From CAZCPB01 sp044223975 (lineage in GTDB: Bacteria; Planctomycetota; Phycisphaerae; Phycisphaerales; UBA1924), in NCBI GenBank assembly GCA_044223975.1, contig JBGALI010000001.1:310001-374000 (forward strand): 64,000 bases of DNA, in the 5' to 3' direction. Position numbers and translations under genes: made by a program. Positions 40,667 through 49,326 of this stretch are shown here, in pieces (position 1 is the first letter of the stretch; every line of letters begins with the position of its first letter). The notes under the pieces were generated by a model. That model ran no database searches. It was not told where the DNA came from and saw only the letters and a list, made by a program, of their open reading frames with translations.

Positions 40667-41371
40667 CTACGTCACGCCCCACGCATCCAGTTCCGGCGGT
40701 ATCAGCGCGGCCAGATCGCACACGCCCGACACCAGCCGCTGAGCGTCCTCCAGCTTGACCACCCAGTTGGTCGCCAGGCACAGCCCGCCACGTCCGATGC
40801 GGATCATCGTCCGAGGTGGGAGGGCCATCGACCAGCTCTGGACCTCCGGCGAGAGCACCAGCGTTGCAAACTCGGCATGATCGGCGGTGATTCGCCATCG
40901 CTTGTTGAATGCCTCGTCTTCGAGCTTCAGGTCTTTGGAGCCGAACATCTCGGCGAGCTTGTGCAGGAGATTCTCCTCCACCAGGCTGAGCGCCGGCCAG
41001 CGTTCGGACGCCACGATCGCGGCGACGGTGTGTCGCACGGTCGTTCGATTCTTCCCTGAGCCTGTGGTGTACTTGTGTTCCACCAGCGTCACCTCGCGGC
41101 CCTGCACGTGGCCCCGGGCACACCACACGATGCCCCTGGGACCGTCACGCAAATCCCGGAACGGGCCGAGAGTCTCGAACGCGCTTTGCTTCTGCTCGTC
41201 GCTGGGGGAGGTCACGATCTCGAGCCCCGCGAGCGCGAGCCCGGCGGCGAGCTCCCGCATGCGCTTCAGCTCCGCGCGCCACGCCACAACTCCAATGCCC
41301 AGGATCGCGGCCATGATGCCGCCGATGATCAGGAAGTCACTCGCAGCGCCGAGAGTTGCAGGGTGGGACAT
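40667..41371 (-). CDS. Membrane-anchored protein of unknown function
   Basis: 234 residues. One N-terminal membrane segment (FLIIGGIMAAILGIGVVAW, about 13-31) is followed by a basic helix and a soluble domain containing RGHVQGREVTLVEHKYTTGSGKNRTTVRHTVAAI and LLHKLAEMFGSKDL. I do not recognise a named family, but the GREVxLxxxxYTTGSGKNR pattern occurs in small bacterial proteins of unknown role. TACGCT ends 8 nt before the ATG at 41371 with no Shine-Dalgarno site, so the message is probably leaderless. It converges on rpmA and lies 70 bp after kdsA. Confidence 0.7.
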   Translation of the reverse strand: MSHPATLGAASDFLIIGGIMAAILGIGVVAWRAELKRMRELAAGLALAGLEIVTSPSDEQKQSAFETLGPFRDLRDGPRGIVWCARGHVQGREVTLVEHKYTTGSGKNRTTVRHTVAAIVASERWPALSLVEENLLHKLAEMFGSKDLKLEDEAFNKRWRITADHAEFATLVLSPEVQSWSMALPPRTMIRIGRGGLCLATNWVVKLEDAQRLVSGVCDLAALIPPELDAWGVT

Positions 41372-41379
41372 CGGCTTTC

Positions 41380-41385
41380 AGCGTA
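41380..41385 (-). promoter_or_regulatory. -10 element TACGCT before the 41371 start
   Basis: On the minus strand TACGCT ends 8 nt before the ATG at 41371. The same hexamer precedes the starts at 5319 and 46029. Confidence 0.4.
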
Positions 41386-41441
41386 CCGCGCCCGCTGGAC
41401 CTGGGCAGCGAACCCACGCCAACGGCGCGGCCGTAGTCTGA

Positions 41442-42284
41442 TCAGGCCATCGCCTTCCGAATCGCCGCGCACGCCCCCAGCACCTCGCGCATCTTCCCCA
41501 GAGGCAGTACCGTTGCGGAATCGCTGAGCGCTTTCTCAGGCTCGGGGTGGCACTCGATGAACAGCGAATGAACCCCGGCCGCGGTCGCCGCGCGCGCCAA
41601 CAGCGGAGCCCGGTCGGGCCTGCCGCCGGTCTGTTCACCCGCACCTGGGAGTTGCGTCGAGTGCGTGCAGTCAAAGCACACGGGGGGCGAACCGCCCTCG
41701 CACTTGAGTTCCATGAGGTCGCCAAGCCCGAGGAAATCGTTCACGAGCCGCCCATACCCAAAGAACGTGCCGCGTTCGGTGAGCATCACGTTGCCGCATC
41801 CCGCTTCGCCCAGCTTCCGCACCGCGCCGGCCATCTCTCCGGGCGACATGAACTGGCCCTTCTTGACGTTCACGCCCCGTCCGTGCGCGGCCGCGGCCGT
41901 GCCCGCCGCCAGCAGCAGGTCGGTCTGGCGGCATAGAAACGCCGGGATCTGGAGCAGGTCGATCGCGCGAGCCGCGGGCTCGGCCTGCTCGGGCGAATGA
42001 ATGTCCGTCGTGGCAGGCACCCCGAGCTTTTCGCGCACCGTGCTCATCCAGTGCAGGCCCTTCTCAAGCCCCGGCCCCCGGGCCGACCTGATGCTCGAGC
42101 GGTTGGCCTTGTCGAACGACGCCTTGAAGACGTACTGCAGGCCCAGCTCGCGGCAGGCATCCCGCACCAACGTGCCGATGTCCATCGCCTGCTCGAGCGA
42201 CTCGAGCACGCACGGGCCCGCGATGATCGTGAGGGGCTTGCCCGGTCCGATTTCAAGCGTTCCGACACGGAGCGTTCGCGCCAT
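41442..42284 (-). CDS. kdsA: 3-deoxy-8-phosphooctulonate (Kdo-8-P) synthase
   Basis: 280 residues. KdsA condenses arabinose 5-phosphate with phosphoenolpyruvate to start Kdo synthesis. Signatures are IIAGPCVLES near the N-terminus, FKASFDKANRSSIRSARGPGLEKG, PAFLCRQTDLLLAAG, VNVKKGQFMSP, TERGTFFGYGRLVNDF and FIECHPEPEKALSDS. Cys25 replaces the Asn found in E. coli KdsA, which marks the metal-dependent class (as in Aquifex). TATCGT ends 6 nt before the ATG and no Shine-Dalgarno site is seen. It is divergent from the ABC exporter genes. Together with hldD and waaA it indicates a Kdo-heptose core. Confidence 0.95.
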   Translation of the reverse strand: MARTLRVGTLEIGPGKPLTIIAGPCVLESLEQAMDIGTLVRDACRELGLQYVFKASFDKANRSSIRSARGPGLEKGLHWMSTVREKLGVPATTDIHSPEQAEPAARAIDLLQIPAFLCRQTDLLLAAGTAAAAHGRGVNVKKGQFMSPGEMAGAVRKLGEAGCGNVMLTERGTFFGYGRLVNDFLGLGDLMELKCEGGSPPVCFDCTHSTQLPGAGEQTGGRPDRAPLLARAATAAGVHSLFIECHPEPEKALSDSATVLPLGKMREVLGACAAIRKAMA

Positions 42285-42290
42285 GCAAGG

Positions 42291-42296
42291 ACGATA
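42291..42296 (-). promoter_or_regulatory. -10 element TATCGT before kdsA
   Basis: On the minus strand TATCGT ends 6 nt before the ATG at 42284, in the same 66-bp divergent gap as the -10 box of the ABC ATPase gene. Confidence 0.35.
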
Positions 42297-42336
42297 GGAA
42301 CCATCCCCGCGCCGAAACGAAACTGCACGAATCCCG

Positions 42337-42342
42337 TATCAT
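42337..42342 (+). promoter_or_regulatory. -10 element TATCAT before the ABC ATPase gene
   Basis: TATCAT ends 8 nt before the ATG at 42351. No Shine-Dalgarno sequence is present. Confidence 0.4.
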
Positions 42343-42350
42343 GCGCGCCC

Positions 42351-43195
<845 letters not shown>

Positions 43196-43196
<1 letters not shown>

Positions 43197-44491
43197 TGCA
43201 CGCCGTCCTGGCCATCGCGATCAAAGACATCGTCCTTCTCTTCCGCGATAAGGGGAACGCGTTCTTCACGTTCATCTTCCCGATCCTTATCGCGCTGTTC
43301 TTTGGGGCAATTTTCGGCGGTGCGTACGGCGGTGGGGGCGGCTCGGCGTTGGACGTGGCGCTGGTCGTGCTCGACAAAGGCCCCGCCGCGGCGCAGTTTT
43401 CCGACGATTTCATCAAGAGCGACGGTCTCCAGGTTCAGACGGCGGCTACACGCGAGGACGGCGAAACGCTGGTTCGCCTGGGCAAGGTCGTCGCCTGCGT
43501 GATCGTCCCCGAGGGGTTCCAGGAGGGAGCCGACAACATGTTCGCGGGCCAGGCCATGAAGCTCGAGGCCGTCGTGGACCCTCGCCACAACGCCGAGGCC
43601 GGGCTCCTGACCGGCAAGCTCAACGAACTGGCCTTCCGCCAGATGGCGAGCAGCTTCACCGATACTTCGCGGATGACACGCCTTCTCGCCAATTCGCGGG
43701 AATCCATCAAGAACGCCAGTGGCTTCGACCCCGAGCGCCGCCGCGTCTTCGGCGAGTTCTTCGACAGCCTTGACTCCCTCACCAAGGACAACGATGCCCG
43801 CCAGAAGGCCGACGCGGCGAACGGCGAGAAGAGCTTTGCATTCAACCCCGTCCAGGTGAGCGTCACAGAGCTCGCCTCCAAACGCGAAGGTCCGCGCAGC
43901 AGCTTCGAAGTTTCATTCCCCCAAGGCATCGTGTGGGGGCTGATGGGCTGCGTCACCGCCTTTGGCGCATCGCTCGCCAGCGAGCGCGCCCGCGGCACGC
44001 TTACCAGACTCGCGGTCGCGCCCATCACCCGCCCCCAGATACTTCTGGGCAAGGCTCTGGCGTGCTTCCTCTCGTGCCTGCTCATCCAGGTCATCCTGCT
44101 CGGGCTCGCTCTCGTGCTGGGCGTGCGGCCCAGTGAGTGGGGGATGCTGGGCGCGGTGCTGGTGCTCAACGCTTTCGGGTTCACCGGCATCATGATGCTC
44201 GTCGCCGGCTTCTGCCGCACCGAGGGACAGGCCAACGGCCTCGGCCGCGCCCTGATCCTGATCCTGGCGATGATCGGCGGCGGTACCGTGCCCCTATTCA
44301 TCCTCCCCAAATTCGTGCAGCTCATGAGCAACGCCAGCCCCTTCAAGTGGGCCACGATCGCCACCGAGGCCTCGCTCTGGCGGGCGTTCACGTGGCAGCA
44401 ATTCGCCCCGATCGGTGCCGTGCTCGTGGGGTTCGGGGTGGTCGGCTACCTGATCGGCTCCAACGCCTTCCGTTGGTCCGGTGACAAGTAA
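43196..44491 (+). CDS. ABC-2 type exporter permease
   Basis: 431 residues. Layout is one N-terminal membrane segment (FFTFIFPILIALFFGAIFGGAYGGG, about 21-45), an extracytoplasmic domain of about 220 residues, then five or six membrane segments after SFPQGIVWGLMGCVTAFGASLASERARGTLTRLAVAP (about 240-276). The LASERARGTLTRL stretch is the conserved ABC-2 coupling region. This NatB/YhiH-type arrangement with a large loop points to export across the inner membrane. It forms a two-gene unit with the ATPase and is followed by the tRNA gene. Confidence 0.9.
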
Positions 44492-44530
44492 CCCGTTCGC
44501 GTTCTACCGCACCTCCACCGCATCCCCCCA

Positions 44531-44547
44531 ACTCACCTCCATCACCC
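44531..44547. repeat. Copy of the TCACCTCCATCA repeat
   Basis: ACTCACCTCCATCACCC between the permease gene and tRNA-Val matches the repeat at 29813-29841 over 14-15 bp. Both copies lie at the 3' end of an ABC permease gene and are followed within 20 bp by TCTCCGCC. Confidence 0.5.
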
Positions 44548-44572
44548 TCTCAACTACGCATGTCTCCGCCCC

Positions 44573-44578
44573 TAGCAT
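44573..44578 (+). promoter_or_regulatory. -10 element TAGCAT for tRNA-Val
   Basis: TAGCAT ends 11 nt before the first base of the tRNA. A -35 box is not clear. Confidence 0.3.
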
Positions 44579-44589
44579 CCTTCACCCCC

Positions 44590-44662
44590 GGGCGGGTAGC
44601 TCAACGGCTAGAGCATTCGCCTTACACGCGAAGGGTTCCGGGTTCGAATCCCGGCCTGCCCA
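44590..44662 (+). tRNA. tRNA-Val, anticodon TAC
   Basis: A 73-base cloverleaf: acceptor stem GGGCGGG/CCTGCCC (one G-U pair), D arm GCTC/GAGC, anticodon stem TTCGC/GCGAA with loop CTTACAC, and T arm CCGGG/CCCGG with TTCGAAT. Position 33 is T, so the anticodon is TAC, which reads GUA and wobble valine codons. CCA is not encoded and must be added. It lies alone between an ABC permease gene and waaA, 34 bp before the latter. Confidence 0.95.
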
Positions 44663-44696
44663 TTGATCCCGCCGCACTGCCGCGGCACACGGCGCG

Positions 44697-45944
44697 ATGA
44701 ACTCCCTCGACGCTCTTTACGGCTTCCTCGGTCTGGCCGCCTCGCCGGTGTGGGCGCGCAAGGCGCGTTCGGGCTGGAAAGAACGGTTCGGGCATTCCCC
44801 GGTGCTGGCACCGCCTCGCGCCGGCAGGCCGCGCGTGCTCATCCACGCGGTGTCGGTGGGGGAGGTCAGCGCCCTGCGCACGCTCGTCCCCCTGCTGGCC
44901 GATCGCGTCGATCTGGTCGTGACGGCAACAACCGATACGGGCCTGAAGCGAGCGACCGAGTTGTTCTCCGGCGTCGCGACGGTCGCGCGGTACCCCCTCG
45001 ATTTTTCGTCCAGCGTGCACCGGTTCCTCGACGCGGTGCGGCCGGATGCGGTGGCGCTCGTTGAGCTTGAGCTGTGGCCGAATTTCATAGCCGAGTGCCG
45101 TCGCCGCGCCATCCCCGTGTGTGTGGTGAACGGTCGTCTCAGCGCACGCTCCTTCCGCGGCTATCGCAAGATCCGCCGCTGGATCGGCCGCTCGTTCGCG
45201 AGCCTCGAGTTTGCCGCGGTGCAGGACACCGACTACGCCGCCCGGTTCACGCACATGGGCGTCCCTGCCAACCGCTGCCGCGTCACAGGTTCGATGAAAT
45301 GGGACGCCGCCAAGATCGAGGACGCGGTCGCCGGTGCCGATCAGCTTGCCGCGGACCTTGGCGTCGACCGCGCCCGCCCCCTGATCGTGGCCGGAAGCAC
45401 CGGGCCGGGCGAGGAAGCGATCCTCCAGCGGGCCTGCCCCGAGGGCGCCCAGCTTCTGTGTGCCCCGCGCAAGCCGGAACGATTCGACGAGGCCGCCGCG
45501 GCATTGCCCGGGTGCGTCCGGCGGTCCGTGCAGAAGGCCTCCGCTCGCCCAGCACCCCGCGGTTCCAACCGGTTTCTCCTCGACACCATCGGCGAACTCC
45601 GCGCCGCGTACAGCCTTGCCGACGTGGTGGTGGTGGGGCGGTCGTTCGGCGACCTGCACGGCTCGGACCCCATCGAGCCGATCGCCCTGGGAAAGCCGAC
45701 CATCATCGGCCCGGCCGTCTCTGACTTCGCGACGATCGTCGCGGAGTTCGAGTCGTCACACGCGATCGTCCGCTCCACAACCGATTCGCTCGCGGGCGAT
45801 CTCTCCGCCCTTCTGAACGACAGCGCCCGGCGCGATGCGCTGCGAACCGCCGGTCACGAGTGCATCCGCCGCAATCAGGGCGCTAGCCGCCGCCACGCCG
45901 ACATGATCGTGTCGCTGGTATCGAAGACCAACGCTCCGGGGTGA
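44697..45944 (+). CDS. waaA: 3-deoxy-D-manno-octulosonic acid (Kdo) transferase
   Basis: 415 residues, the normal length of WaaA/KdtA. It transfers Kdo from CMP-Kdo to lipid A at the inner membrane. The GT30 N-terminal domain has the family pattern VLIHAVSVGEVSALRTLVPLL (about 47-67), TATTDTG, YPLDFSSSVHRFLDAVRPDAVALVELELWPNF with the catalytic Glu near residue 60, and NGRLSARSF. The C-terminal half holds GSTGPGEE, GRSFGDLHGSDPIEP and the nucleotide-binding region. One N-terminal hydrophobic segment anchors it. Together with kdsA and hldD it points to an LPS inner core. No Shine-Dalgarno site is evident; the transcript may run on from tRNA-Val. Confidence 0.93.
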   Translation: MNSLDALYGFLGLAASPVWARKARSGWKERFGHSPVLAPPRAGRPRVLIHAVSVGEVSALRTLVPLLADRVDLVVTATTDTGLKRATELFSGVATVARYPLDFSSSVHRFLDAVRPDAVALVELELWPNFIAECRRRAIPVCVVNGRLSARSFRGYRKIRRWIGRSFASLEFAAVQDTDYAARFTHMGVPANRCRVTGSMKWDAAKIEDAVAGADQLAADLGVDRARPLIVAGSTGPGEEAILQRACPEGAQLLCAPRKPERFDEAAAALPGCVRRSVQKASARPAPRGSNRFLLDTIGELRAAYSLADVVVVGRSFGDLHGSDPIEPIALGKPTIIGPAVSDFATIVAEFESSHAIVRSTTDSLAGDLSALLNDSARRDALRTAGHECIRRNQGASRRHADMIVSLVSKTNAPG

Positions 45945-46016
45945 TGCCCCGTTGCCTGGATGCCTCGGTGTCTTCCCCCGCGACGCCCCGGCACGGCATA
46001 CCGCACCCGACAGCGT

Positions 46017-46022
46017 TACGCT
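46017..46022 (+). promoter_or_regulatory. -10 element TACGCT before the 46029 gene
   Basis: TACGCT ends 6 nt before the ATG at 46029; no Shine-Dalgarno site is present. Confidence 0.4.
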
Positions 46023-46028
46023 CTGGGC

Positions 46029-47072
46029 ATGAAAGCGATCGTCCTCGAGCGCCAGGGAACGCCGGTATCCGGCAACATCCGCTACGCCACCGATTGGCCT
46101 GAGCCCGAAGCTCCTGGCAAGGGCAAGGTTCTCCTGCGAACACTCGCCTCGGCCTTCAACCAGATGGACTTGTGGGTTGGGCGCGGCGTGCCCGGCCTGC
46201 AACTTGCCTACCCCCGCGTGTCCGGCTGCGATGCCTGCGCCGAAGTTGAAGCCGTGGGCGAGGGCGTGGACCGTGCCTGGCTCGGGCGCCGCGTCATCGT
46301 CAACGCCGCTGTCGCCCAGCCGGAACGCTCCCACCCCGACGACCCACCTAATTCAACGCTGCGTCCCAATTACGAGCTCATTGGCGAGCACCACAACGGC
46401 ATGCACGCCGAGAAGTTCATCGCCCCGGTCGAGAACCTTGCGCCGGTGAACCCCCACCAGGACCCCGCCGATGCCGCGGCTTTCGGTCTTTGCGCCCTGA
46501 CCGCCTACTCGATGATGGTGACGAAGGGCAATCTTCGTCCCGGCCAGGCGGTCCTCATCACGGGGATCGGTGGCGGCGTCGCCACGTCGGCGCTCGCGAT
46601 CGCCCGGCACTTTGCCTGCCGCGTGGCCGTCACGAGCCGCCACGAGTGGAAGATCGACCGCGCCCGCGAACTCGGAGCCGAGTTCGGCGTGCTCGACACC
46701 GGCCAGGATTGGTCGCGCGAAGTTCGGGCGTGGACCAACAAGCGCGGCGTCGACATGGCCGTGGATTCGTCGGGCAAGGCCACGCACCTTGCCTGCGTGA
46801 AATCTCTCTCCCGCGGCGGGGCCTACGTCACCCCCGGCTGCACCAGCGGCCCCGATGCCACCACCGACCTCGCGCGGCTGTTCTGGAATCAGGCCCGGTT
46901 CCTGGGTTCCACGATGGGCTCCAACGATGAGTTCAGGGAAGTCACCGCCCTTTTCAGGGCGGGCAGACTCAAGCCCGTCGTGGACAAGGTGTTTTCGCCC
47001 GACCACGCCTTGGAGGCCTACCGGCGGCTGGAGAGTGCAGAGCAATTCGGCAAGGTCGTGATCAAGTGGTAG
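46029..47072 (+). CDS. Zinc-type alcohol dehydrogenase-like / quinone oxidoreductase family protein
   Basis: 347 residues of the MDR superfamily. The GroES-like N-terminal domain contains SAFNQMDLWVGRG and PRVSGCDACAEVEAVGEGV; the NAD(P) domain has VLITGIGGGVATSALAIARHFACRVAVTSRHEWKIDRARELGAEFGV and VDSSGKATHL. The catalytic-zinc Cys and His of classical alcohol dehydrogenases are not at their usual positions (GCDACAEV replaces GHE), and the structural Cys4 loop is missing, so it is closer to quinone oxidoreductases. It uses NADPH probably; the substrate is unknown. The start is set by the TACGCT box. Confidence 0.85.
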   Translation: MKAIVLERQGTPVSGNIRYATDWPEPEAPGKGKVLLRTLASAFNQMDLWVGRGVPGLQLAYPRVSGCDACAEVEAVGEGVDRAWLGRRVIVNAAVAQPERSHPDDPPNSTLRPNYELIGEHHNGMHAEKFIAPVENLAPVNPHQDPADAAAFGLCALTAYSMMVTKGNLRPGQAVLITGIGGGVATSALAIARHFACRVAVTSRHEWKIDRARELGAEFGVLDTGQDWSREVRAWTNKRGVDMAVDSSGKATHLACVKSLSRGGAYVTPGCTSGPDATTDLARLFWNQARFLGSTMGSNDEFREVTALFRAGRLKPVVDKVFSPDHALEAYRRLESAEQFGKVVIKW

Positions 47073-47131
47073 TGACCAACCACCTCCGTCGATCGCGTTG
47101 CTGGCGTGCGATCCCGCCTCCGTTCCACGAC

Positions 47132-47137
47132 TAAACT
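47132..47137 (+). promoter_or_regulatory. -10 element TAAACT before pheS
   Basis: TAAACT ends 9 nt before the ATG at 47147, consistent with a leaderless or nearly leaderless message. It matches the TANACT pattern seen in other promoters here. Confidence 0.45.
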
Positions 47138-47146
47138 TCGTCCCTC

Positions 47147-48181
47147 ATGCTCGAACAGCTCAACCAACTCGAATCCTCCGGCCTCGCCGAACTCTTGGCC
47201 GCCGCCGACCCCGCCGCCGTTGAACAGTGGCGCATCGCCTACCTCGGCACCAGCGGCAAGCTCAAGGCGGCCATGGGCGGCCTGAAGGACGTCCCCAAGG
47301 ACCAGAAGCCCGCAGTCGGGCAGCGGCTCAACGCGGTGAAGGCAGCACTCGAAGCTGCGTTCAACACCCGGAAGGGCTCGCTCAGTGCCGCGGCGCCCGA
47401 AGCCAAGTCCAGCCAGATCGACCTCACCGAGCCCGGCTTCATCCAGTCCTGGGCCGTCGGTCGCCGCCACATCATTTCGCGCGTCCGCGATGAGCTCGTC
47501 GACGTCTTTGCCCGCATGGGATTCCAGGTCGCCGAGGGCCCCGAGCTCGAGGACGACGAGCACAACTTCATCAAGCTCAACATCCCCCCCGAGCACCCCG
47601 CCCGCGACCCCATCGACAATTTCTACATCGACGACCCGCGCAAGCACCCGCGTCCCCGCATGCTCCGCTCGCAGACCAGCACCGTGCAGGTCCGCGTGAT
47701 GGAGGACGCCGTGGCCAAGGGCTGGGGCCCGCCGCTGAAGGTCGTGTCGCCCGGCCGCGTCTACCGGCCCGACACCGTCGATGCCACTCACAGCTTCATG
47801 TTCCACCAGATCGAGGGCCTGTACATCGACAAGGGCGTCTCGATGGTGGACCTCAAGAGCACCCTGCTGCACTTCGCCCGCGCCTACTTCGGCCCCGATG
47901 CAGAGGTCCGGCTTCGCCCCAGCTTCTTCCCCTTCACCGAGCCCTCCGCCGAGTTCGACATGAAGATCCGCCTCCGCCCCGACCTGCCCGTCCGATGGAT
48001 GGAGCTCGGCGGCTGCGGCATGGTCGACCCGGCCGTGTTCGAGGCCAGCGGCCTGGACCCGGAGGTTTGGACCGGCTTTGCGTTCGGCTTCGGCATCGAG
48101 AGACTGGCGATGGGCAAGTACGGCATCCCCGATATCCGCCTGCTCTTTGAGAACGACATCCGGTTCCTGGAACAGGTCTGA
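47147..48181 (+). CDS. pheS: Phenylalanyl-tRNA synthetase alpha subunit
   Basis: 344 residues, the bacterial length. The N-terminal coiled coil contains WRIAYLGTSGKLKAAMGGLKDVPKDQKPAVGQRLN; the class II core has GFQVAEGPELEDDEHNF, HPARD, LRSQTSTVQVRVM, SPGRVYRPDTVDATHSFMFHQIEGL (motif 2) and motif 3 GFGIERLAMGKYGIPDIRLLFENDIRFLEQ. It forms the alpha2-beta2 enzyme with PheT. pheT does not follow; the next gene is a prepilin-like protein after a possible terminator. A TAAACT box 9 nt upstream replaces a Shine-Dalgarno site. Confidence 0.96.
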   Translation: MLEQLNQLESSGLAELLAAADPAAVEQWRIAYLGTSGKLKAAMGGLKDVPKDQKPAVGQRLNAVKAALEAAFNTRKGSLSAAAPEAKSSQIDLTEPGFIQSWAVGRRHIISRVRDELVDVFARMGFQVAEGPELEDDEHNFIKLNIPPEHPARDPIDNFYIDDPRKHPRPRMLRSQTSTVQVRVMEDAVAKGWGPPLKVVSPGRVYRPDTVDATHSFMFHQIEGLYIDKGVSMVDLKSTLLHFARAYFGPDAEVRLRPSFFPFTEPSAEFDMKIRLRPDLPVRWMELGGCGMVDPAVFEASGLDPEVWTGFAFGFGIERLAMGKYGIPDIRLLFENDIRFLEQV

Positions 48182-48200
48182 AAGTGGCGGGTTTCTCGCG

Positions 48201-48233
48201 GCCTCCCGATCGCCCGGCACATGGGGGCTTTTT
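48201..48233 (+). terminator. Possible terminator after pheS
   Basis: GCCTCC (48201-48206) can pair with GGGGGC (48223-48228) over 6 bp with one G-T pair and a 16-nt loop, followed by five T. The loop is long, so strength is uncertain. Confidence 0.45.
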
Positions 48234-48267
48234 GCAGCCCTGGACGGCATCCGTCCGTATATCGCTC

Positions 48268-48273
48268 TAGACT
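48268..48273 (+). promoter_or_regulatory. -10 element TAGACT for the prepilin-like gene
   Basis: TAGACT is followed by AAGGAG and the ATG at 48297, giving a leader of about 17 nt. A perfect GGACGG-CAT-CCGTCC inverted repeat (48242-48256) lies just upstream of it where a -35 box or operator would be. Confidence 0.45.
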
Positions 48274-48296
48274 TCTCCACCCCAAGGAGCACCGCG

Positions 48297-49244
48297 ATGA
48301 CCGCCCGCCGCGCGTTCACCCTGATCGAGCTACTCGTCGTCATCGCGCTGATCGCGATCCTCATCGGCATACTTCTGCCCGCTCTCGGCAAGGCCCGCGC
48401 GGCAACCCGCGCCGCCAAGGACGGCACTCAGGTCAAGTCGATCGTCCAGGGCTTGATCACCTTCTCGCAAAGTCACCAGGACACCTACCCACTCCCCAGC
48501 GAGATCGACAAGGCCAACGCGACCGTCACCGCCGCGACTCCCGAGGGCAAGGACAACACGGGCAACATCTATTCCCTGCTCATCTTCAACGGCCTGCTCA
48601 CGCCGCAGATCCTGATCTCCCCTGCCGAGCAGGACCAGGCCATCAAGGTCGACACGGGGTACGAGAACGCCAAGCCTCCTCAGGCCGTGAAGCCCGATCA
48701 GGCCGTGTGGGACCCAGGCTTCTGCGGCTACGCCGGCGAGGCGGGCACGGGAATCGGCAAGGGCCGGCGCAACGGTGGCGCGATCGGCGGCACCTCTTAC
48801 GCCCACACGCCGCCCTTCGGCAAGCGGGCCCGCATGTGGCAGAACACCGGCAAGTCGGATCAAGCCGTCGTCGCCAACCGCGGCCCGGTCTTTGAGGGCA
48901 CCCCCGGCGCCTGGACGCTCAAGAACGATGCGACCGGGAAATCGTCGTACACGCTCAAGATCCACGGACCTTCGAGTTCGTGGGAGGGCAACGTCGGCTT
49001 CAACGACGGGCGCGTCGTCCTGGTCAACACTCCGGACCCCGACAACATCCCGATCACGTTCGACAGCGGCTACAACGGCTCGAACAACGGCAGGGACAAC
49101 ATCTTCGTGAGCGAGGACGACGACAAGGGCGTTCCCCTGCTGGATCCGACCATCCCGAGCAAGGGCAAGAACGTGATGCTCAAGATCTACGGGAACGTCG
49201 CCGCATCCGGGTCCGACATCAAAGTCGACCTGTTCCAGGATTGA
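48297..49244 (+). CDS. Prepilin-type N-terminal cleavage/methylation domain protein
   Basis: 315 residues. It opens RAFTLIELLVVIALIAILIGILLPAL, a type IV prepilin leader: cleavage before Phe by PilD and methylation, then a hydrophobic helix of about 20 residues. The soluble part is long, Gly/Asp-rich and ends with a repeat-poor beta domain (WEGNVGFNDGRVVLVNTPDPDN). The GNVGFNDGRV segment resembles the H-X9-DG motif of DUF1559-type planctomycete pseudopilins, a large family of unknown function. AAGGAG precedes the ATG at 48297 by 8 nt. It is probably assembled in a pseudopilus or surface structure. No pilus machinery genes are adjacent. Confidence 0.87.
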   Translation: MTARRAFTLIELLVVIALIAILIGILLPALGKARAATRAAKDGTQVKSIVQGLITFSQSHQDTYPLPSEIDKANATVTAATPEGKDNTGNIYSLLIFNGLLTPQILISPAEQDQAIKVDTGYENAKPPQAVKPDQAVWDPGFCGYAGEAGTGIGKGRRNGGAIGGTSYAHTPPFGKRARMWQNTGKSDQAVVANRGPVFEGTPGAWTLKNDATGKSSYTLKIHGPSSSWEGNVGFNDGRVVLVNTPDPDNIPITFDSGYNGSNNGRDNIFVSEDDDKGVPLLDPTIPSKGKNVMLKIYGNVAASGSDIKVDLFQD

Positions 49245-49291
49245 GAGAAGCGGCCCTGGGCATTCAGCAACAGGCATTCGGCGAAAGGCCG

Positions 49292-49319
49292 GCTGCCCGC
49301 TGCCCACTGCCCATTGCCT
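49292..49319. repeat. Heptamer tandem repeat, four units
   Basis: GCTGCCC, GCTGCCC, ACTGCCC and ATTGCCT lie in tandem, a degenerate 7-bp repeat in the 82-bp gap between two convergent genes. A short GGCATTC direct repeat (49259 and 49273) precedes it. Confidence 0.7.
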
Positions 49320-49326
49320 CGGCCCC

